Positions 27,391 through 37,802 of a stretch of DNA of 64,000 bases are shown one piece after another (the first letter of the stretch is position 1; the number at the start of each line of letters is the position of its first letter). The DNA lies in NCBI RefSeq assembly GCF_001541345.2, contig NZ_LMVL02000004.1, positions 62,001 to 126,000 on the forward strand, in the 5' to 3' direction. The position numbers and the translations under genes are program-made. A model generated the notes under the pieces. That model saw only the letters and a program-made list of their open reading frames with translations, did no database searches and was not told the DNA's origin. Source of the DNA: Gillisella vitis. GTDB lineage: Bacteria; Pseudomonadota; Alphaproteobacteria; Rhizobiales; Rhizobiaceae.

Positions 27391-28209
27391 TCAGGCCGTA
27401 ACGAAGCGCCAACCAGTGTCCGCACTCTCTACCCGCACGAAACCGGAAACATGGCCGCCTGAGGCAATCCAGCCCTTTTCGATCGCCTGTGAGAAGATGG
27501 TGCGGCGGCTGTCGGCGCCCTGCCGTGCATCCGCGTCATAGATGAAGCAGAAATCGGGATCTTCAAGCTGAAGCGCGGGAGCGTGGACCAGATCGCCCCA
27601 AAGAACGAGCTTTTCCGTGCCCTCGCCAATGAGATAACCGGAATGACCAGGGGTGTGGCCGGGCATGGATACCATTTCTATCCCGGGAATCACTGGCCCT
27701 TCCAGAACAGGTCGCACGCGATCCGGGTAGGTTTCCAGCAGGCGGGCAGCGATGTCGAAGCCACCACGCCGATAGATGGGGACAGTCTCCTTCAGTTCAA
27801 CTTTCGTAAAATAGGCCAGATCCGCTTCCGGAACGACAATTTCCGCCTCCGGGAAATATTGTCCGGCCTGGTCAAAAAGGCCCAGCGCATGGTCGCCATG
27901 CAAATGGGTGAGGAGAACCCGGCGCACATCAGCGCGGCTAATTCCAGCCCCTTCGAGCGCTGCCCTTCCAAGCCCCAGTTCAGGCCCCCAATAAGGGCCG
28001 GTTCCTGCATCGACCAGCGTAATGCCGTCAGCGCCCGACAGCACGAAGAAATTGACGTCCATGTCGATGGTAGGTGCTGGCCACGCCGCAACCGCCGCAT
28101 TTCGCACCACGTCACTGCTGGCGTGATCCAGATGTTCAATCGGCGCCCGAAACACGCCATCGACCATGATCGTTACATCATAGCGTCCGAAACGACGTAT
28201 ATCCGTCAT
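27391..28209 (-). CDS. metallo-beta-lactamase-fold hydrolase
   Basis: A 272-aa MBL-fold protein with the THLHGDHALG zinc motif, a second histidine in PGHTPGHSG and the Asp in LWGDLVHAP. It resembles the AHL-lactonase/glyoxalase II group of quorum-quenching or thioester hydrolases; substrate unknown. The ATG begins one base after the ureG stop, so it is translationally coupled to the last urease accessory gene. An earlier in-frame start at 28257 would lie inside ureG and is less likely. Confidence 0.82.
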   Translation of the reverse strand: MTDIRRFGRYDVTIMVDGVFRAPIEHLDHASSDVVRNAAVAAWPAPTIDMDVNFFVLSGADGITLVDAGTGPYWGPELGLGRAALEGAGISRADVRRVLLTHLHGDHALGLFDQAGQYFPEAEIVVPEADLAYFTKVELKETVPIYRRGGFDIAARLLETYPDRVRPVLEGPVIPGIEMVSMPGHTPGHSGYLIGEGTEKLVLWGDLVHAPALQLEDPDFCFIYDADARQGADSRRTIFSQAIEKGWIASGGHVSGFVRVESADTGWRFVTA

Positions 28210-28210
28210 G

Positions 28211-28822
28211 TCAAAGGCCCCCATGGCTTTCAAGGAAGCGAACGATGTGATCGACACCCTCTCCGCGTTTCAGATCGGTGAAAACAAATGGCTTGCTCTC
28301 GCGCATACGGGCTGCATCTCGATCCATTACATCGAGATCGACCTCGACATAAGGCGCCAAGTCTTTCTTGTTGATGACCAGCAAATCCGAGCGGGTGATG
28401 CCCGGTCCACCCTTGCGGGGAATTTCCTCGCCCTGACAGACCGAGATCACGTAGATCGTCACATCGGCCAGATCGGGTGAAAAGGTCGCGGCCAGATTGT
28501 CGCCGCCGGATTCGATGAAAATCACGTCGAGATCGGGAATGCGCTCGTTCAGTCCGGCAATCGCCTGGAGATTGATCGACGCATCCTCCCGGATCGCCGT
28601 ATGCGGACAGCCGCCGGTCTCCACCCCCACCACCCGGTCGGAAGACAGCGCTTGCATACGGATCAAAGCGTCGGCATCCTCGCGGGTATAGATATCATTG
28701 GTGACGACGGCCACCGAATAGCGGTCGCGCATCGCCTTGCACAGCTTTTCCGTCAGCGCCGTCTTGCCTGAGCCGACCGGGCCACCAATTCCAACCCGCA
28801 ACGGACCATTTGCCGATTTCAT
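28211..28822 (-). CDS. ureG: urease accessory GTPase UreG
   Basis: UreG is the GTPase that delivers nickel to apo-urease together with UreD, UreE and UreF. The 203-aa product has the P-loop [11 protein letters not shown] (13-23), the nickel-binding Cys72-Pro73-His74 motif (TGGCPH), FIESGGDN and the NKKD guanine-recognition motif. The ATG at 28822 has AAGGGG seven bases upstream. It is 43 bases downstream of ureF. Confidence 0.96.
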   Translation of the reverse strand: MKSANGPLRVGIGGPVGSGKTALTEKLCKAMRDRYSVAVVTNDIYTREDADALIRMQALSSDRVVGVETGGCPHTAIREDASINLQAIAGLNERIPDLDVIFIESGGDNLAATFSPDLADVTIYVISVCQGEEIPRKGGPGITRSDLLVINKKDLAPYVEVDLDVMDRDAARMRESKPFVFTDLKRGEGVDHIVRFLESHGGL

Positions 28823-28865
28823 GCTTTTCCCCTTGTTATTATCCAAGCTTCTTAAGCTGGCGATA

Positions 28866-29558
28866 TCACGACCGGAACAGTCGCACAGATTGACCTTCAT
28901 GGCGCGCCGAAACGATGTCCGCGGCAATCGTGGCGCTTCCAAGATCGTCCAACTCCGACTGAACGGCCCGGACAGCCATCCTTTCCACAGGCGCCTCCAG
29001 CCGCGACAGAATGGCGAGGCCGCCGGTCTGGCCGATCAGGCTGAGGCGAATACCCGCCGACACCTGCTGCGACAGGGCTGCATGCAAATAGGCGGCAAGC
29101 ACGGCTTCGCAACCTATCCCCTGGCAGGCGCCCACCGCCCCCACCGCCACCGGATAGGCAACCGGACCGGACGACAGGACCGAGAACGGGTCGGCCCAGG
29201 CGCGGGCCGCATCGCGAAACGCCGCGCCAAGTGCCGTGGTTTCCTGATAGCGCTCCCGAGAGCCGGCCAGCGCCAACGCCAAATCCGACACCTCGGTTAG
29301 GGACTGCGGCACATTCCAAACCCGCCAGGCCTCAGCCAGAAGCACAGCATCATTCCAAACTGCGCCATGATCCAGCAGCGACGTCAGCCAGGCCAGCAAC
29401 GCCTCTTGCCGTCCGGTGGCGGTGCCGTCACCATCGATCAACCCATCCTCGACCGCCCTCTCCAGCCCGCCGGAATAGGCAAAACCACCCACGGGAAAGG
29501 CTGGCGAGAGCCATGTCATCAGCCGGATCAGGCCGAGCGTGTCGAGAACAATGGTCAT
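28866..29558 (-). CDS. ureF: urease accessory protein UreF
   Basis: A 230-aa, largely helical protein that bridges UreG and the UreD-urease complex during metallocentre assembly. The family start [20 protein letters not shown] is clear (core [16 protein letters not shown]), and [17 protein letters not shown] lies in the C-terminal half. It begins six bases after the ureE stop. Confidence 0.93.
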   Translation of the reverse strand: MTIVLDTLGLIRLMTWLSPAFPVGGFAYSGGLERAVEDGLIDGDGTATGRQEALLAWLTSLLDHGAVWNDAVLLAEAWRVWNVPQSLTEVSDLALALAGSRERYQETTALGAAFRDAARAWADPFSVLSSGPVAYPVAVGAVGACQGIGCEAVLAAYLHAALSQQVSAGIRLSLIGQTGGLAILSRLEAPVERMAVRAVQSELDDLGSATIAADIVSARHEGQSVRLFRS

Positions 29559-29564
29559 TGTCGA

Positions 29565-30026
29565 TCAGGAATGGGCGTGATGGGCATGTGACCCATGGCT
29601 ATGATAAGCGCCACGCACCGGCTGAAACGGCTCCACCACCTCGCTGACCGCAGCACCCAAGCCCTCCAGCATGGCGCGGATCACCGGATCACGACCGATC
29701 AGGATGCGATCCAGCTCGATCTGAGCAGGGAGATGGCGGTTGCCAAGATGCCAGGCCAGTTCCAGCAGATGCTGCCCATCGCGCGGTTCAATCGCGTAGA
29801 GCCGCTCATCGGCGGCCTTCACCGCGATCTGGTCGCCGTTTTCAAGCACCAGGCGGTCGCCATCGGCAAACAGCACCGCTTCTTTCAGGTCCAGCATCAC
29901 CATCTCGCCATCGGCCAGATGCAGCAGCTTACGACGCAAATGGCGCATGTCATGGGCCAGAACAACCGTTGATGCCGCCGGATCGAGGGCATCTGAGGCC
30001 GGAAGATAAGAGATAACACGCAGCAT
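29565..30026 (-). CDS. ureE: urease accessory nickel chaperone UreE
   Basis: A 153-aa protein with the UreE N-terminal peptide-binding domain, the metal-binding domain ([17 protein letters not shown]) and a His-rich tail ([12 protein letters not shown]) that binds extra nickel. The ATG at 30026 with GGAG five bases upstream is preferred over the GTG six bases earlier. Unlike the usual rhizobial order, ureC is not immediately upstream: about 4.6 kb of other genes intervene. Confidence 0.94.
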   Translation of the reverse strand: MLRVISYLPASDALDPAASTVVLAHDMRHLRRKLLHLADGEMVMLDLKEAVLFADGDRLVLENGDQIAVKAADERLYAIEPRDGQHLLELAWHLGNRHLPAQIELDRILIGRDPVIRAMLEGLGAAVSEVVEPFQPVRGAYHSHGSHAHHAHS

Positions 30027-30224
30027 CGGCACTCCATGGCCCTGCGGATCGCCAGTGGCTCCGCAACGCAGATATCAATTTCCTAAACCGGATTTGGCCG
30101 ACAGCCTTTTAGCGAGGCTCCGTCCTTGGCAAGCGCCAAGTTTGCGCAAAATAAGGCCGGGCGCAACAGGCAAATGGATCTACGTCACCTGTTATCGCAA
30201 ATATCAAATCAATGATCGGGCCGT

Positions 30225-31043
30225 TCAGGAGACGGCCTGGATAGACTGCTTCAACGGTTGCGGGCCATGGGTCATTTCATGCACGATACAGTTGCGTCCA
30301 TTGGCCTTGGCACGGTAAAGCGCGCGGTCGGCGGCCGCGTAGACCACTTCCGGCCGCCTTTCAGGCGAAATTTCCGCAACCCCGATCGAGATCGAGGTCG
30401 AAATCAGCCGACCGTCGAAGTGCAGCCGAAGGTCGGAAATACTGCGGCGGATCATGTCGATCCGCTCAAACCGCTGCTGGATCGTCTCGCCTTGGATGAT
30501 CAAACCGAATTCCTCGCCGCCAAGCCGGGCCGTGACATGCGGATCATGGGCGAAATGGCACAGAATATCTGCCACGGCCCGAATGACGAAATCGCCGGCG
30601 CTGTGGCCGTAGGCATCATTGATCGACTTGAACCAATCGAGATCGGCGATGGCCAGCGAAGCGTTCCCATCCGTCTGGTCCAGCGCTTCCGAAAAGGCGC
30701 GCCGGTTCAGCAGGCCGGACAGACCGTCAATCCGGCTCAAATGCTCGTATTTGGCCTTGGCGATGGCAAGACTGCGGATTTCACGCGCCACGAAGACACC
30801 TGTAAACGTCGCCACGAAACTGCCCAACAGCCAGCTCATCGCCACGCTGAGTTTGACCGCGTCGATGAGCGGCATCGGCATCAGACCCAATACCCAACAG
30901 AACGGCAGGGCGACGATTTGAAAGCCCAGAGCAAGCGAAACGGAGGAAAACATCAAGTGCATGACGAAGCTGAAAACATTTCCCCGTTGCGAAAGATCTT
31001 CAAATCCTCGGCGCAGCGAAAGCCAGTTCAATATTCGAATCAA
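30225..31043 (-). CDS. membrane diguanylate cyclase (GGDEF)
   Basis: A 272-aa protein with two N-terminal membrane helices (about 24-55 and 63-86) and a GGDEF domain with an intact GGEEF motif (175-179), so it should make c-di-GMP. No RxxD inhibitory site is visible before the motif. The chosen TTG start has AAGGGGG six bases upstream. An internal ATG at residue 28 would delete part of the first helix. It lies between the two urease blocks. Confidence 0.85.
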   Translation of the reverse strand: MIRILNWLSLRRGFEDLSQRGNVFSFVMHLMFSSVSLALGFQIVALPFCWVLGLMPMPLIDAVKLSVAMSWLLGSFVATFTGVFVAREIRSLAIAKAKYEHLSRIDGLSGLLNRRAFSEALDQTDGNASLAIADLDWFKSINDAYGHSAGDFVIRAVADILCHFAHDPHVTARLGGEEFGLIIQGETIQQRFERIDMIRRSISDLRLHFDGRLISTSISIGVAEISPERRPEVVYAAADRALYRAKANGRNCIVHEMTHGPQPLKQSIQAVS

Positions 31044-31380
31044 TTGCCGCCCCCTTCTCTGCTTTTCTCTGGGATAGGCCTGTTTTGTGTGTCGTTTCCT
31101 AAATCATTACCTAGAATTTTAACGATTGATTGTATGGGCCATCGCATCATTTCAATACACGAACAGCCAAAACAGATCATCCGGGCAAAGACAGGGGCGC
31201 GCCTGCATAAAGCGATACAGCCAAGCGTTTTGCACCATGTCGGGTGGGCGTGCTGTCTTGGAAATACCAGCCGTCTGTGCATCACCGAAATGAAAAAACC
31301 CGGCACGAAGCCGGGTTTTTTTGGTCTCACAGAGGTGTTTAACCACGCGTAAGGAGGTTCTTTGAAAATGAGCCTTCGTC
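31044..31380. other. intergenic between the cyclase and peroxiredoxin genes
   Basis: The stretch holds the promoter region for the minus-strand cyclase gene and the strong bidirectional terminator at 31293-31322. No gene is seen. Confidence 0.5.
31293..31322. terminator. bidirectional rho-independent terminator
   Basis: AAAAAACCCGGC and GCCGGGTTTTTTT pair around a 5-base loop, giving A- and T-runs on both strands. It would end the minus-strand peroxiredoxin transcript and also stop plus-strand transcription. Confidence 0.85.
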
Positions 31381-31920
31381 TTACGCCGCCTGCTTTTCCT
31401 TCAATTTTTCCAGGATATTCTGCGGCGAAGACACACCGTAAGGGTCGCTATCGCAATTGTCGGAATAGCCCTCTTCCTCGAACCACTGCTCCACCACGCC
31501 ATCGTTGATGATAGCCGCATAACGCCAGGAGCGCATACCGAAGCCGAGATTGTCCTTGGATACCAGCATGCCCATCTTGCGGGTGAATTCACCGGAGCCA
31601 TCGGGAATGAGTTTGACATTGGCCAGGCCCTGCTGCTTGCCCCAGGCATTCATCACAAAGGCGTCATTGACCGAAATGCAGTAGATCTCATCAATGCCGA
31701 CAGCCTGGAACTCGCTATAAAGCTTTTCGAAATCCGGCAGCTGGAAGGTCGAGCAAGTGGGGGTAAAGGCGCCTGGAAGCGAAAAAAGCACGACTTTCTT
31801 GCCCTTGAAGTAATCATCCGAGGTCATATCTTGCCACCGGAAGGGGTTTGGGCCACCGACTTCTTCGTCGCGAACGCGGGTACGAAACGTGACGCTGGGC
31901 ACTTTTCTGCCAATAAGCAT
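31381..31920 (-). CDS. peroxiredoxin (Prx5/type II)
   Basis: A 179-aa thiol peroxidase reducing H2O2 and organic peroxides, probably with glutathione/glutaredoxin. The peroxidatic cysteine is Cys56 in PGAFTPTCS, the conserved Arg is in MRSWRYA, and the Prx5 signature YCISVNDAFVMNAW is present. Strong AAGGAGATC precedes the ATG. Single-gene unit with its own terminator. Confidence 0.93.
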   Translation of the reverse strand: MLIGRKVPSVTFRTRVRDEEVGGPNPFRWQDMTSDDYFKGKKVVLFSLPGAFTPTCSTFQLPDFEKLYSEFQAVGIDEIYCISVNDAFVMNAWGKQQGLANVKLIPDGSGEFTRKMGMLVSKDNLGFGMRSWRYAAIINDGVVEQWFEEEGYSDNCDSDPYGVSSPQNILEKLKEKQAA

Positions 31921-32527
31921 CGTTGATCTCCTTGGATAGACATGCGGAAGGATACAAATGATGAAAAGCAGCCTTTTACCGGGCCACCGGGATCAGCCTT
32001 GGATTACCGCATAACGATGTGCGGCGCAGCATAAATCAGCATGCTGGCCGCCGTAGCATGCCTGACATGCGCATAGTGCATGGCGGACCCATCCGGCATT
32101 GCGTAACCCGACATTGCGTAACGACGGCCAGTTTCGCTTTTAACGCAACAAAAGCTCAAATCTGGCAAGCCGAGCTATTGAGAGCTCTGTGTCGAAGGCC
32201 AACCGCGATGCATGGGCCATCGCCTCGACAGCAACGTATGCAACCGATAACAACTTTAACAAAGCTTCATAATAGCACATTATTGCCCTATTTTAAGATC
32301 TATACCTTTAATGGTCGATACAGAGGGCGATTATCACATAAAAAAACAGACAAAACAGATCTTGAAGCATTGCAAAAAACTTTGCTGCGTATTTTAATCC
32401 GGAAATATTCGACCTTAACGATTTGTTAAGAATTTGCAGAAAATTCAGGCATCGAAACAGGCTTTCGAATGCCAATCGCCGACAGAAGATCTTTTTTGGT
32501 ACTGGGTAGGGGTTGGAGACGGAAACG
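31921..32527. other. intergenic, no convincing gene
   Basis: About 600 bases lie between divergent genes. A 136-codon frame (32019-32429) has no start signal or family resemblance. The second half becomes AT-rich and probably holds the promoter of the glycosyltransferase gene. A short direct repeat, CATTGCGTAAC, occurs twice near 32098-32120. Confidence 0.45.
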
Positions 32528-33811
32528 ATGTTGAATGCGAAAAAGCAGCCTATGACCCGGCACGTCTTGCCGGTCACAGAAGACACAAATGGTCCGGTGG
32601 GCAGAGCCAGTGACCGGGACCCCTCCATCAGAAATACCCGTTTGTCGGTGCTGGCACCGACCCGTTACCCCTGGCGCTTCAATTCACCGCGCCACAGCCG
32701 GCACATGATCGAAAATCGCAATTTCGTGCCGATGAACTATGTATCGCCGAAGCTGGAAGGCATCACGGTGCTGTCGCCATTTCCGCCGCGCCGGTTTGAC
32801 CTCATCCATGCGTTCAACCGGATACCGATGAGCGCGACTCCCTTCATGATCTCTTTTGAATCCCATTTGCCGCGTGGCTTTGGCATTGAGACATCCACGC
32901 TGTATTCCTTCATGACCCGGCGTCTGATGTCCGACCGCTGTCTTGGCATCGGCGCGATTTCCGAACATGCGCGCCGGATCTTTCAAAAGACCCATAGAAA
33001 CAATCCTGGCTACGAGACCCTGAACCGCAAACTGTTCATGCGCTATCCAAACATGGAAATCGAAGAGCGACCGGATACGTTCAACGATGAAAACCAGGGG
33101 CCGATCCGCGTCGTCTTCGTCGGAAATCATTTTGCCCGCAAGGGCGGTTGCGTTGGCGTGCGCATGGCCGAACTCGCCATGGAGCGCGGCATTCCGCTGG
33201 AAGTCGATATCATCTCCACCGTGGAAGTCGGACCGATGTCCTGGACCGATCCTTTGGCACCCGGTTACTTCGACCGGTATCGAAAGTTGCTGAGCCTGCC
33301 GAATGTTCGCCATGTCCAGAACATTCCCAATAGCGAAGTGCTGAAAATCCTGCGCAACGCGCATTTTTCGCTGCTGACCACATTTTGCGACACATTCGGC
33401 TTCAGCGCGATTGAATCCGAAGCCAATTATGTGCCGGTGATCGCCACCAAACAGGGTGCCCTGCCGGAATTCATCAAACACCGGCAAAACGGCATTCTGC
33501 TCGACATGGAAACCACTGACATCGGTGAGTGGAAACACATTGCCGACGACCGCAGCACGCCGGAATTTGCCGAGATTCATGCTCGCGAGATCGAACGACT
33601 GGCAGAGGAAAGCCTGAACGAAGTCGTTGCTGCCATGGCGGACCAGAATGCTTACAAAGCCATGCGCCAGGCCGCCTATCGCACCGCAAAGACGATGTTT
33701 TCGGCGAAGGATGCCAATGAATTCTGGGACGATTTTTACGTTGAGGCCCTGAATGAGTACCGGGCCGGACGCAATTCATCCGAGCTGATGCAAAAACCGT
33801 TTTCGGGGTGA
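32528..33811 (+). CDS. glycosyltransferase, GT4-like
   Basis: A 427-aa soluble protein with a C-terminal GT-B domain: VVFVGNHFARKGG begins the nucleotide-sugar domain, and FCDTFGFSAIESEANYVPVI with ATKQGALPEFI is the family's EX7E region. The N-terminal 40 residues are polar and probably disordered. ATG at 32528 follows GGAGACGG. No neighbouring polysaccharide genes, so the acceptor is unknown. Confidence 0.82.
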   Translation: MLNAKKQPMTRHVLPVTEDTNGPVGRASDRDPSIRNTRLSVLAPTRYPWRFNSPRHSRHMIENRNFVPMNYVSPKLEGITVLSPFPPRRFDLIHAFNRIPMSATPFMISFESHLPRGFGIETSTLYSFMTRRLMSDRCLGIGAISEHARRIFQKTHRNNPGYETLNRKLFMRYPNMEIEERPDTFNDENQGPIRVVFVGNHFARKGGCVGVRMAELAMERGIPLEVDIISTVEVGPMSWTDPLAPGYFDRYRKLLSLPNVRHVQNIPNSEVLKILRNAHFSLLTTFCDTFGFSAIESEANYVPVIATKQGALPEFIKHRQNGILLDMETTDIGEWKHIADDRSTPEFAEIHAREIERLAEESLNEVVAAMADQNAYKAMRQAAYRTAKTMFSAKDANEFWDDFYVEALNEYRAGRNSSELMQKPFSG

Positions 33812-33927
33812 TGCCCATTGTCAGTGGCGATGCTACCTGCCTTTGAAAGAAGGCGGCGGGAATGGACATTCAAAGCATCGCCGCCTTTTGAAATCCCAAT
33901 AAATTTAAGGAAAGTGGATAGGGGCTT

Positions 33928-34473
33928 TCAGCCCACCACATTCACTTTTCCGCCTTCGATAACGAAGTGCCGTCCTTCATTCTCCATAAAACGCCAGTCC
34001 TCTGCCTGCGAACCATCCGGGAAAATTTGCAGGCGGTAACCACCTGACAATTGAAAATCTGCTCCACAATATCTGTCGCATGTTACGGACTGGACGATGA
34101 GATGATCCGTGGCGTTTACAAAGGACTTTGTGGCGGCGTCGTAACCTTGCAGCAAGGCCGCAATCCGCACGAATTGTAACGTACCGAATTGAGGATCCTC
34201 GACGTTTACAGGAGCACCCTCCTCAGGCTCCATGAAACGATCTGAGGACCCCGTCAAAATCCCATTCTCAGTGACAATCCGCCAGGAACATTGAATGTGG
34301 AGCGCATGTGATCCCATCGTCCCTGTTCTTCCCCCTGTTGAATAATGGGGGCGAATGGAGCCAAAATGGAAAACTTTCGTATCTGCCGCATTGCGGGCAA
34401 TGCTTAAAGGCAGACCGACAAGAACTTGCAGACTTTCCTGCAAGAAGGCTTGATTGTCACGTTCAGACATCAT
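33928..34473 (-). CDS. hypothetical protein, 181 aa
   Basis: No signal or membrane helix. The segments FHFGSIRPH, GSHALHIQCSWRI and GGYRLQIFPDGS give it the look of a conserved small beta-rich domain seen in many bacterial hypothetical proteins. The function is unknown. The frame is open to 34539, but that part lies inside the 109-bp repeat, so the ATG at 34473 is a safer start. Confidence 0.6.
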   Translation of the reverse strand: MMSERDNQAFLQESLQVLVGLPLSIARNAADTKVFHFGSIRPHYSTGGRTGTMGSHALHIQCSWRIVTENGILTGSSDRFMEPEEGAPVNVEDPQFGTLQFVRIAALLQGYDAATKSFVNATDHLIVQSVTCDRYCGADFQLSGGYRLQIFPDGSQAEDWRFMENEGRHFVIEGGKVNVVG

Positions 34474-34503
34474 CACAGGCCGCAATAATACCAAGGCTCT
34501 GAC

Positions 34504-34612
34504 ATGCTCATGCATCCTCGCCTTGGAGAGATTGCACATATCTCAAATGCTTGCACGGCTTAAGATATTTGCAAAAGGAATACGATGAGTCATTTTTAAT
34601 GACTCTTCGTAT
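34504..34612. repeat. 109-bp double-hairpin repeat, copy 1 (downstream of ureC)
   Basis: It contains two hairpins: ATATCTCAA...TTAAGATAT, then ATACGATGAGTCATT-TTT-AATGACTCTTCGTAT with one mismatch. A second copy of exactly the same length lies at 60388-60496. It ends nine bases from the ureC stop and could also terminate ureC transcription. Confidence 0.75.
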
Positions 34613-34620
34613 AGCACCCC

Positions 34621-36333
34621 TCAAAACAAGAAATACCGCTGAGCCATCGGCAGAACAGTGGCCGGTTCGCAGGTCAGCAATTCGCCATCAGCGCGCACTT
34701 CATAGGTTTCCGGATCGACTTCGATCTGCGGTGTCAGGCTGTTGTGGATCATCGATGCCTTGGAAATGCCACCGCGGGTGTTTTTTACCGCCAGCAATTG
34801 CTTGGAAACGCCGAGCCGCGCCGCAAGCCCCACATCCAGCGAGGCCTGAGACACGAAGGTGACGGAGGAATTGGTGCGGGCCTTGCCATAGGCACCGAAC
34901 ATATGCCGGTAATGCACAGGCTGCGGCGTCGGGATCGAGGCATTGGGATCACCCATCGGGGCTGCGGCAATCGAGCCGCCGAGCAGGACCATATCCGGTT
35001 TGACGCCGAAAAAGGCCGGGTTCCAGATCACCAGATCGGCGCGCTTGCCGACTTCAATCGAGCCGATTTCATGGGAGAGACCATGGGCAATGGCCGGGTT
35101 GATGGTGTATTTGGCGATGTAGCGCTTGACGCGCATATTGTCGTTCTCGCCGGTTTCCGATGGCAACCGCCCGCGCTGGCGCTTCATCTTGTCTGCCGTC
35201 TGCCAGGTGCGGATCGCCACTTCGCCGACCCGGCCCATGGCCTGGCTGTCCGACGAAATGATCGAAAACGCGCCGATATCGTGCAGAATGTCTTCCGCCG
35301 CGATGGTTTCCTTGCGGATCCGGCTTTCGGCAAAGGCGATGTCTTCCGGGATCGACGGGCTGAGATGGTGGCAGACCATCAGCATGTCCAAATGCTCGGC
35401 CAGCGTATTGATCGTATAGGGCCGCGTCGGATTGGTGGAAGACGGGATTACGTTTGGCTGGCCGCAGATCTTGATGATATCAGGCGCATGGCCACCGCCC
35501 GCCCCTTCGGTATGGAAGGCATGGATGGTACGGCCCTTGATGGCGCCGATGGAATCCTCGACGAAACCACTTTCGTTCAGCGTATCGGTATGGATCATCA
35601 CCTGCACGTCGTAGTCGTCGGCCACCGACAGGCAGCAATCGACGGCAGCGGGCGTCGTACCCCAGTCCTCATGCAGTTTCAGGGCACAGGCACCGCCCAG
35701 CACCATTTCTTCCAGCGCGCCGGGCAACGAGGCATTGCCCTTGCCCGCAAAAGCCAGGTTCATCGGGAAAGCATCCGCCGCCTCGATCATCCGGGCAATA
35801 TGCCAGGGGCCGGGCGTGCAGGTGGTGGCCAGCGTGCCATGCGCTGGTCCGGTGCCGCCGCCCAACATGCAGGTCAGCCCACTCATCAACGCTTCCTCGA
35901 TCTGCTGCGGGCAGATGAAGTGGATATGGCTGTCCATGCCGCCCGCCGTGACGATCTTGCCCTCACCGGCAATCGCTTCCGTGCCGGGGCCGACAATGAT
36001 ATTGACGCCCGGCTGGGTATCGGGATTGCCCGCCTTGCCGATTGCAACAATCCTGCCGTCCTTCAAGCCAATATCGGCCTTGACGATGCCCCAGTGATCG
36101 ATGATCAGCGCATTGGTGATGACGGTATCGACCGCGCCGTCCACGCGCGTCGCCTGGCTTTGCCCCATGCCGTCGCGGATCACCTTGCCACCGCCGAACT
36201 TCACTTCGTCGCCGTAATGGGTGAAATCCTTCTCCACCTCGATGAACAGTTCGGTATCGGCCAACCGCACTTTATCCCCTGTCGTGGGGCCGAACATGCT
36301 GGCATAGGCGGCGCGGGACATTTTAAAAGGCAT
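34621..36333 (-). CDS. ureC: urease alpha subunit UreC
   Basis: The catalytic subunit hydrolyses urea to ammonia and carbamate. The 570-aa product has every nickel-site residue: His136 and His138 (SHIHF), carbamylated Lys219 (ALKLHEDWG), His248, His274 and Asp362, plus the flap Cys321-His322-His323 (VCHHLS). AAGGAG precedes the ATG and lies at the very end of the upstream gene, whose stop is two bases away. In most relatives ureE follows directly. Here a repeat and 4.6 kb of other genes intervene. Confidence 0.98.
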   Translation of the reverse strand: MPFKMSRAAYASMFGPTTGDKVRLADTELFIEVEKDFTHYGDEVKFGGGKVIRDGMGQSQATRVDGAVDTVITNALIIDHWGIVKADIGLKDGRIVAIGKAGNPDTQPGVNIIVGPGTEAIAGEGKIVTAGGMDSHIHFICPQQIEEALMSGLTCMLGGGTGPAHGTLATTCTPGPWHIARMIEAADAFPMNLAFAGKGNASLPGALEEMVLGGACALKLHEDWGTTPAAVDCCLSVADDYDVQVMIHTDTLNESGFVEDSIGAIKGRTIHAFHTEGAGGGHAPDIIKICGQPNVIPSSTNPTRPYTINTLAEHLDMLMVCHHLSPSIPEDIAFAESRIRKETIAAEDILHDIGAFSIISSDSQAMGRVGEVAIRTWQTADKMKRQRGRLPSETGENDNMRVKRYIAKYTINPAIAHGLSHEIGSIEVGKRADLVIWNPAFFGVKPDMVLLGGSIAAAPMGDPNASIPTPQPVHYRHMFGAYGKARTNSSVTFVSQASLDVGLAARLGVSKQLLAVKNTRGGISKASMIHNSLTPQIEVDPETYEVRADGELLTCEPATVLPMAQRYFLF

Positions 36334-36335
36334 GG

Positions 36336-36980
36336 TCAGGCTCCTTGGGACAGGACAGATTGGGGTGAAGGCCCAAGGCGCGTCAGCCGCCCGGCCTCGA
36401 TATGTGCGTCGATCACTTGCCGTTCCGCAGCGAAAGGATGGCCGTCCCAACCCGTGTGCGAAAAGCCCGCAACGAAAATCCGATCTCCGGCAAAAGCCGG
36501 ATCGCGAAGAACATGGCTCATCACCACCAGGCCGCTGCTCGGCGTGACATAGAGACCGGGTTCGTAGGGGTCCAACGCCGCCACTGCGGCCTCATGTGCC
36601 AAGGCGGGCAGAACGACGTGATCCTTGCCGTTGCTGCGGGCAAATTCGGCAAAATTGTCGGTTTGATCCTCAAACAGATCGTCAAGTTCGGGAAAATTCA
36701 CCAGAATCTCCGGCTTCATCGCCTCGAACTTGGCGGGATCACGCACCGACCAGATCGCACCGCTGGTATCAACCGGCGGGCTGTTGCGCCAGGCGCAATC
36801 GGCCAGCATGGCCTTGGCGGGACGGCCGGTATTGCACACCGCCATCACGTCGGTTCGGTGTCCGGCCAGGCCGAAATTGCGCGCACCATTAAAGCGAATG
36901 ACCATATCGGCAGCATCAATGGCGTCCGCAACCTCCTGGGGAACCTCACCATTGCCAATGATCATGATCTTGCGATTCAT
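36336..36980 (-). CDS. urease-operon accessory protein with glycosyltransferase-29-like fold
   Basis: A 214-aa protein that starts with a nucleotide-binding-like strand ([12 protein letters not shown]) and has [27 protein letters not shown] and a Ser-rich central loop (TPSSGLVVM), resembling the GT29/sialyltransferase-like domain found inside rhizobial urease operons. Role in urease activity is unproven. It lies between the LprI-like gene and ureC, two bases from ureC. Confidence 0.72.
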   Translation of the reverse strand: MNRKIMIIGNGEVPQEVADAIDAADMVIRFNGARNFGLAGHRTDVMAVCNTGRPAKAMLADCAWRNSPPVDTSGAIWSVRDPAKFEAMKPEILVNFPELDDLFEDQTDNFAEFARSNGKDHVVLPALAHEAAVAALDPYEPGLYVTPSSGLVVMSHVLRDPAFAGDRIFVAGFSHTGWDGHPFAAERQVIDAHIEAGRLTRLGPSPQSVLSQGA

Positions 36981-36995
36981 GCCTGTCCGATCCAG

Positions 36996-37406
36996 TTATT
37001 GGGACTCGGCCAAGGATTTCAATTCCTTGGTCCGCGTCTTCGTCATCTCCGCCTTGCAGGCGGCAACCTCCATGGGCTCCATCGTGCCACCGCGAACATA
37101 AAACCCCTGGGCCTCACATTGACCGTCGCGGTAATCGATCCAGGCACGCTGAGCTTTCAGCAAGGCCTTTTCAGCCCCCTTGAGATCATCGTCCAGCGTT
37201 GCATCCTGCTCAACGAAGACCTTGCGGGTGATTTTCCACTGGGCATTCATGGCCTTGTCCGCCGCGTCAAAATCCTGCACCGCGCAGGCCGTCATATCGC
37301 TCTGAGTCTGAGGGTCCCGGCAATCACGCGCCTGCGCCAGAACGCTACCGCTCAGGGAAAGCAGCGCCAAGCCGGCCAGCACCGTCAGCCTTGCAAAACA
37401 GGTCAC
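36996..37406 (-). CDS. LprI-family (DUF1311) exported protein
   Basis: A 136-aa protein with a signal peptide ([17 protein letters not shown], cleavage after VLA) and the LprI/DUF1311 helical domain with paired cysteines ([14 protein letters not shown], and CEAQ/ACKAEM). Relatives include lysozyme inhibitors. The GTG start overlaps the ureB stop by four bases (GTGA), so it is translationally coupled within the urease operon. Confidence 0.8.
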   Translation of the reverse strand: MTCFARLTVLAGLALLSLSGSVLAQARDCRDPQTQSDMTACAVQDFDAADKAMNAQWKITRKVFVEQDATLDDDLKGAEKALLKAQRAWIDYRDGQCEAQGFYVRGGTMEPMEVAACKAEMTKTRTKELKSLAESQ

Positions 37407-37708
37407 AGCTTGCCCATCACCTTCTGGCGAAAGCCATAGACCTCGCGCTTACCGGCCAGCGGGATCAGCGTCACTTCCCGGGTCTGGCCCGGCTCAAAGC
37501 GCACCGCAGTCCCCGCTGGAATGTCCAGCCGCATGCCGCGCACCTTGTCCCGGTCGAAGGACAGCCCGGCATTGGTCTCGAAGAAATGATAATGACTGCC
37601 CACCTGCACCGGACGGTCGCCGGTATTGGACACTTCAAGCGTCACGGTCGGCTGACCGGCATTCAGCTCGATCTCGCCGCTTGCGGCAATGATTTCACCC
37701 GGTTTCAT
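37403..37708 (-). CDS. ureB: urease beta subunit UreB
   Basis: A 101-aa structural subunit of the urease trimer, with the family start [18 protein letters not shown] and the core [11 protein letters not shown]. The ATG at 37708 has GGGAGAGAC upstream. The open frame to 37783 is not needed. Confidence 0.97.
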   Translation of the reverse strand: MKPGEIIAASGEIELNAGQPTVTLEVSNTGDRPVQVGSHYHFFETNAGLSFDRDKVRGMRLDIPAGTAVRFEPGQTREVTLIPLAGKREVYGFRQKVMGKL

Positions 37709-37802
37709 CACTGTCTCTCCCGTCATCGGTTCCCGGCAGGCCGGAAGACCACATTGTCCATGCATGAAATAATACATCCGCAACGACCGGATGGATCACC
37801 GA

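Noticed and set aside
34744..36552. 602-codon plus-strand open frame opposite ureC
   Set aside because: It is the antisense shadow of a GC-rich, fully motif-complete ureC. It is rich in His/Arg/Asp with no family resemblance and no ribosome-binding site.
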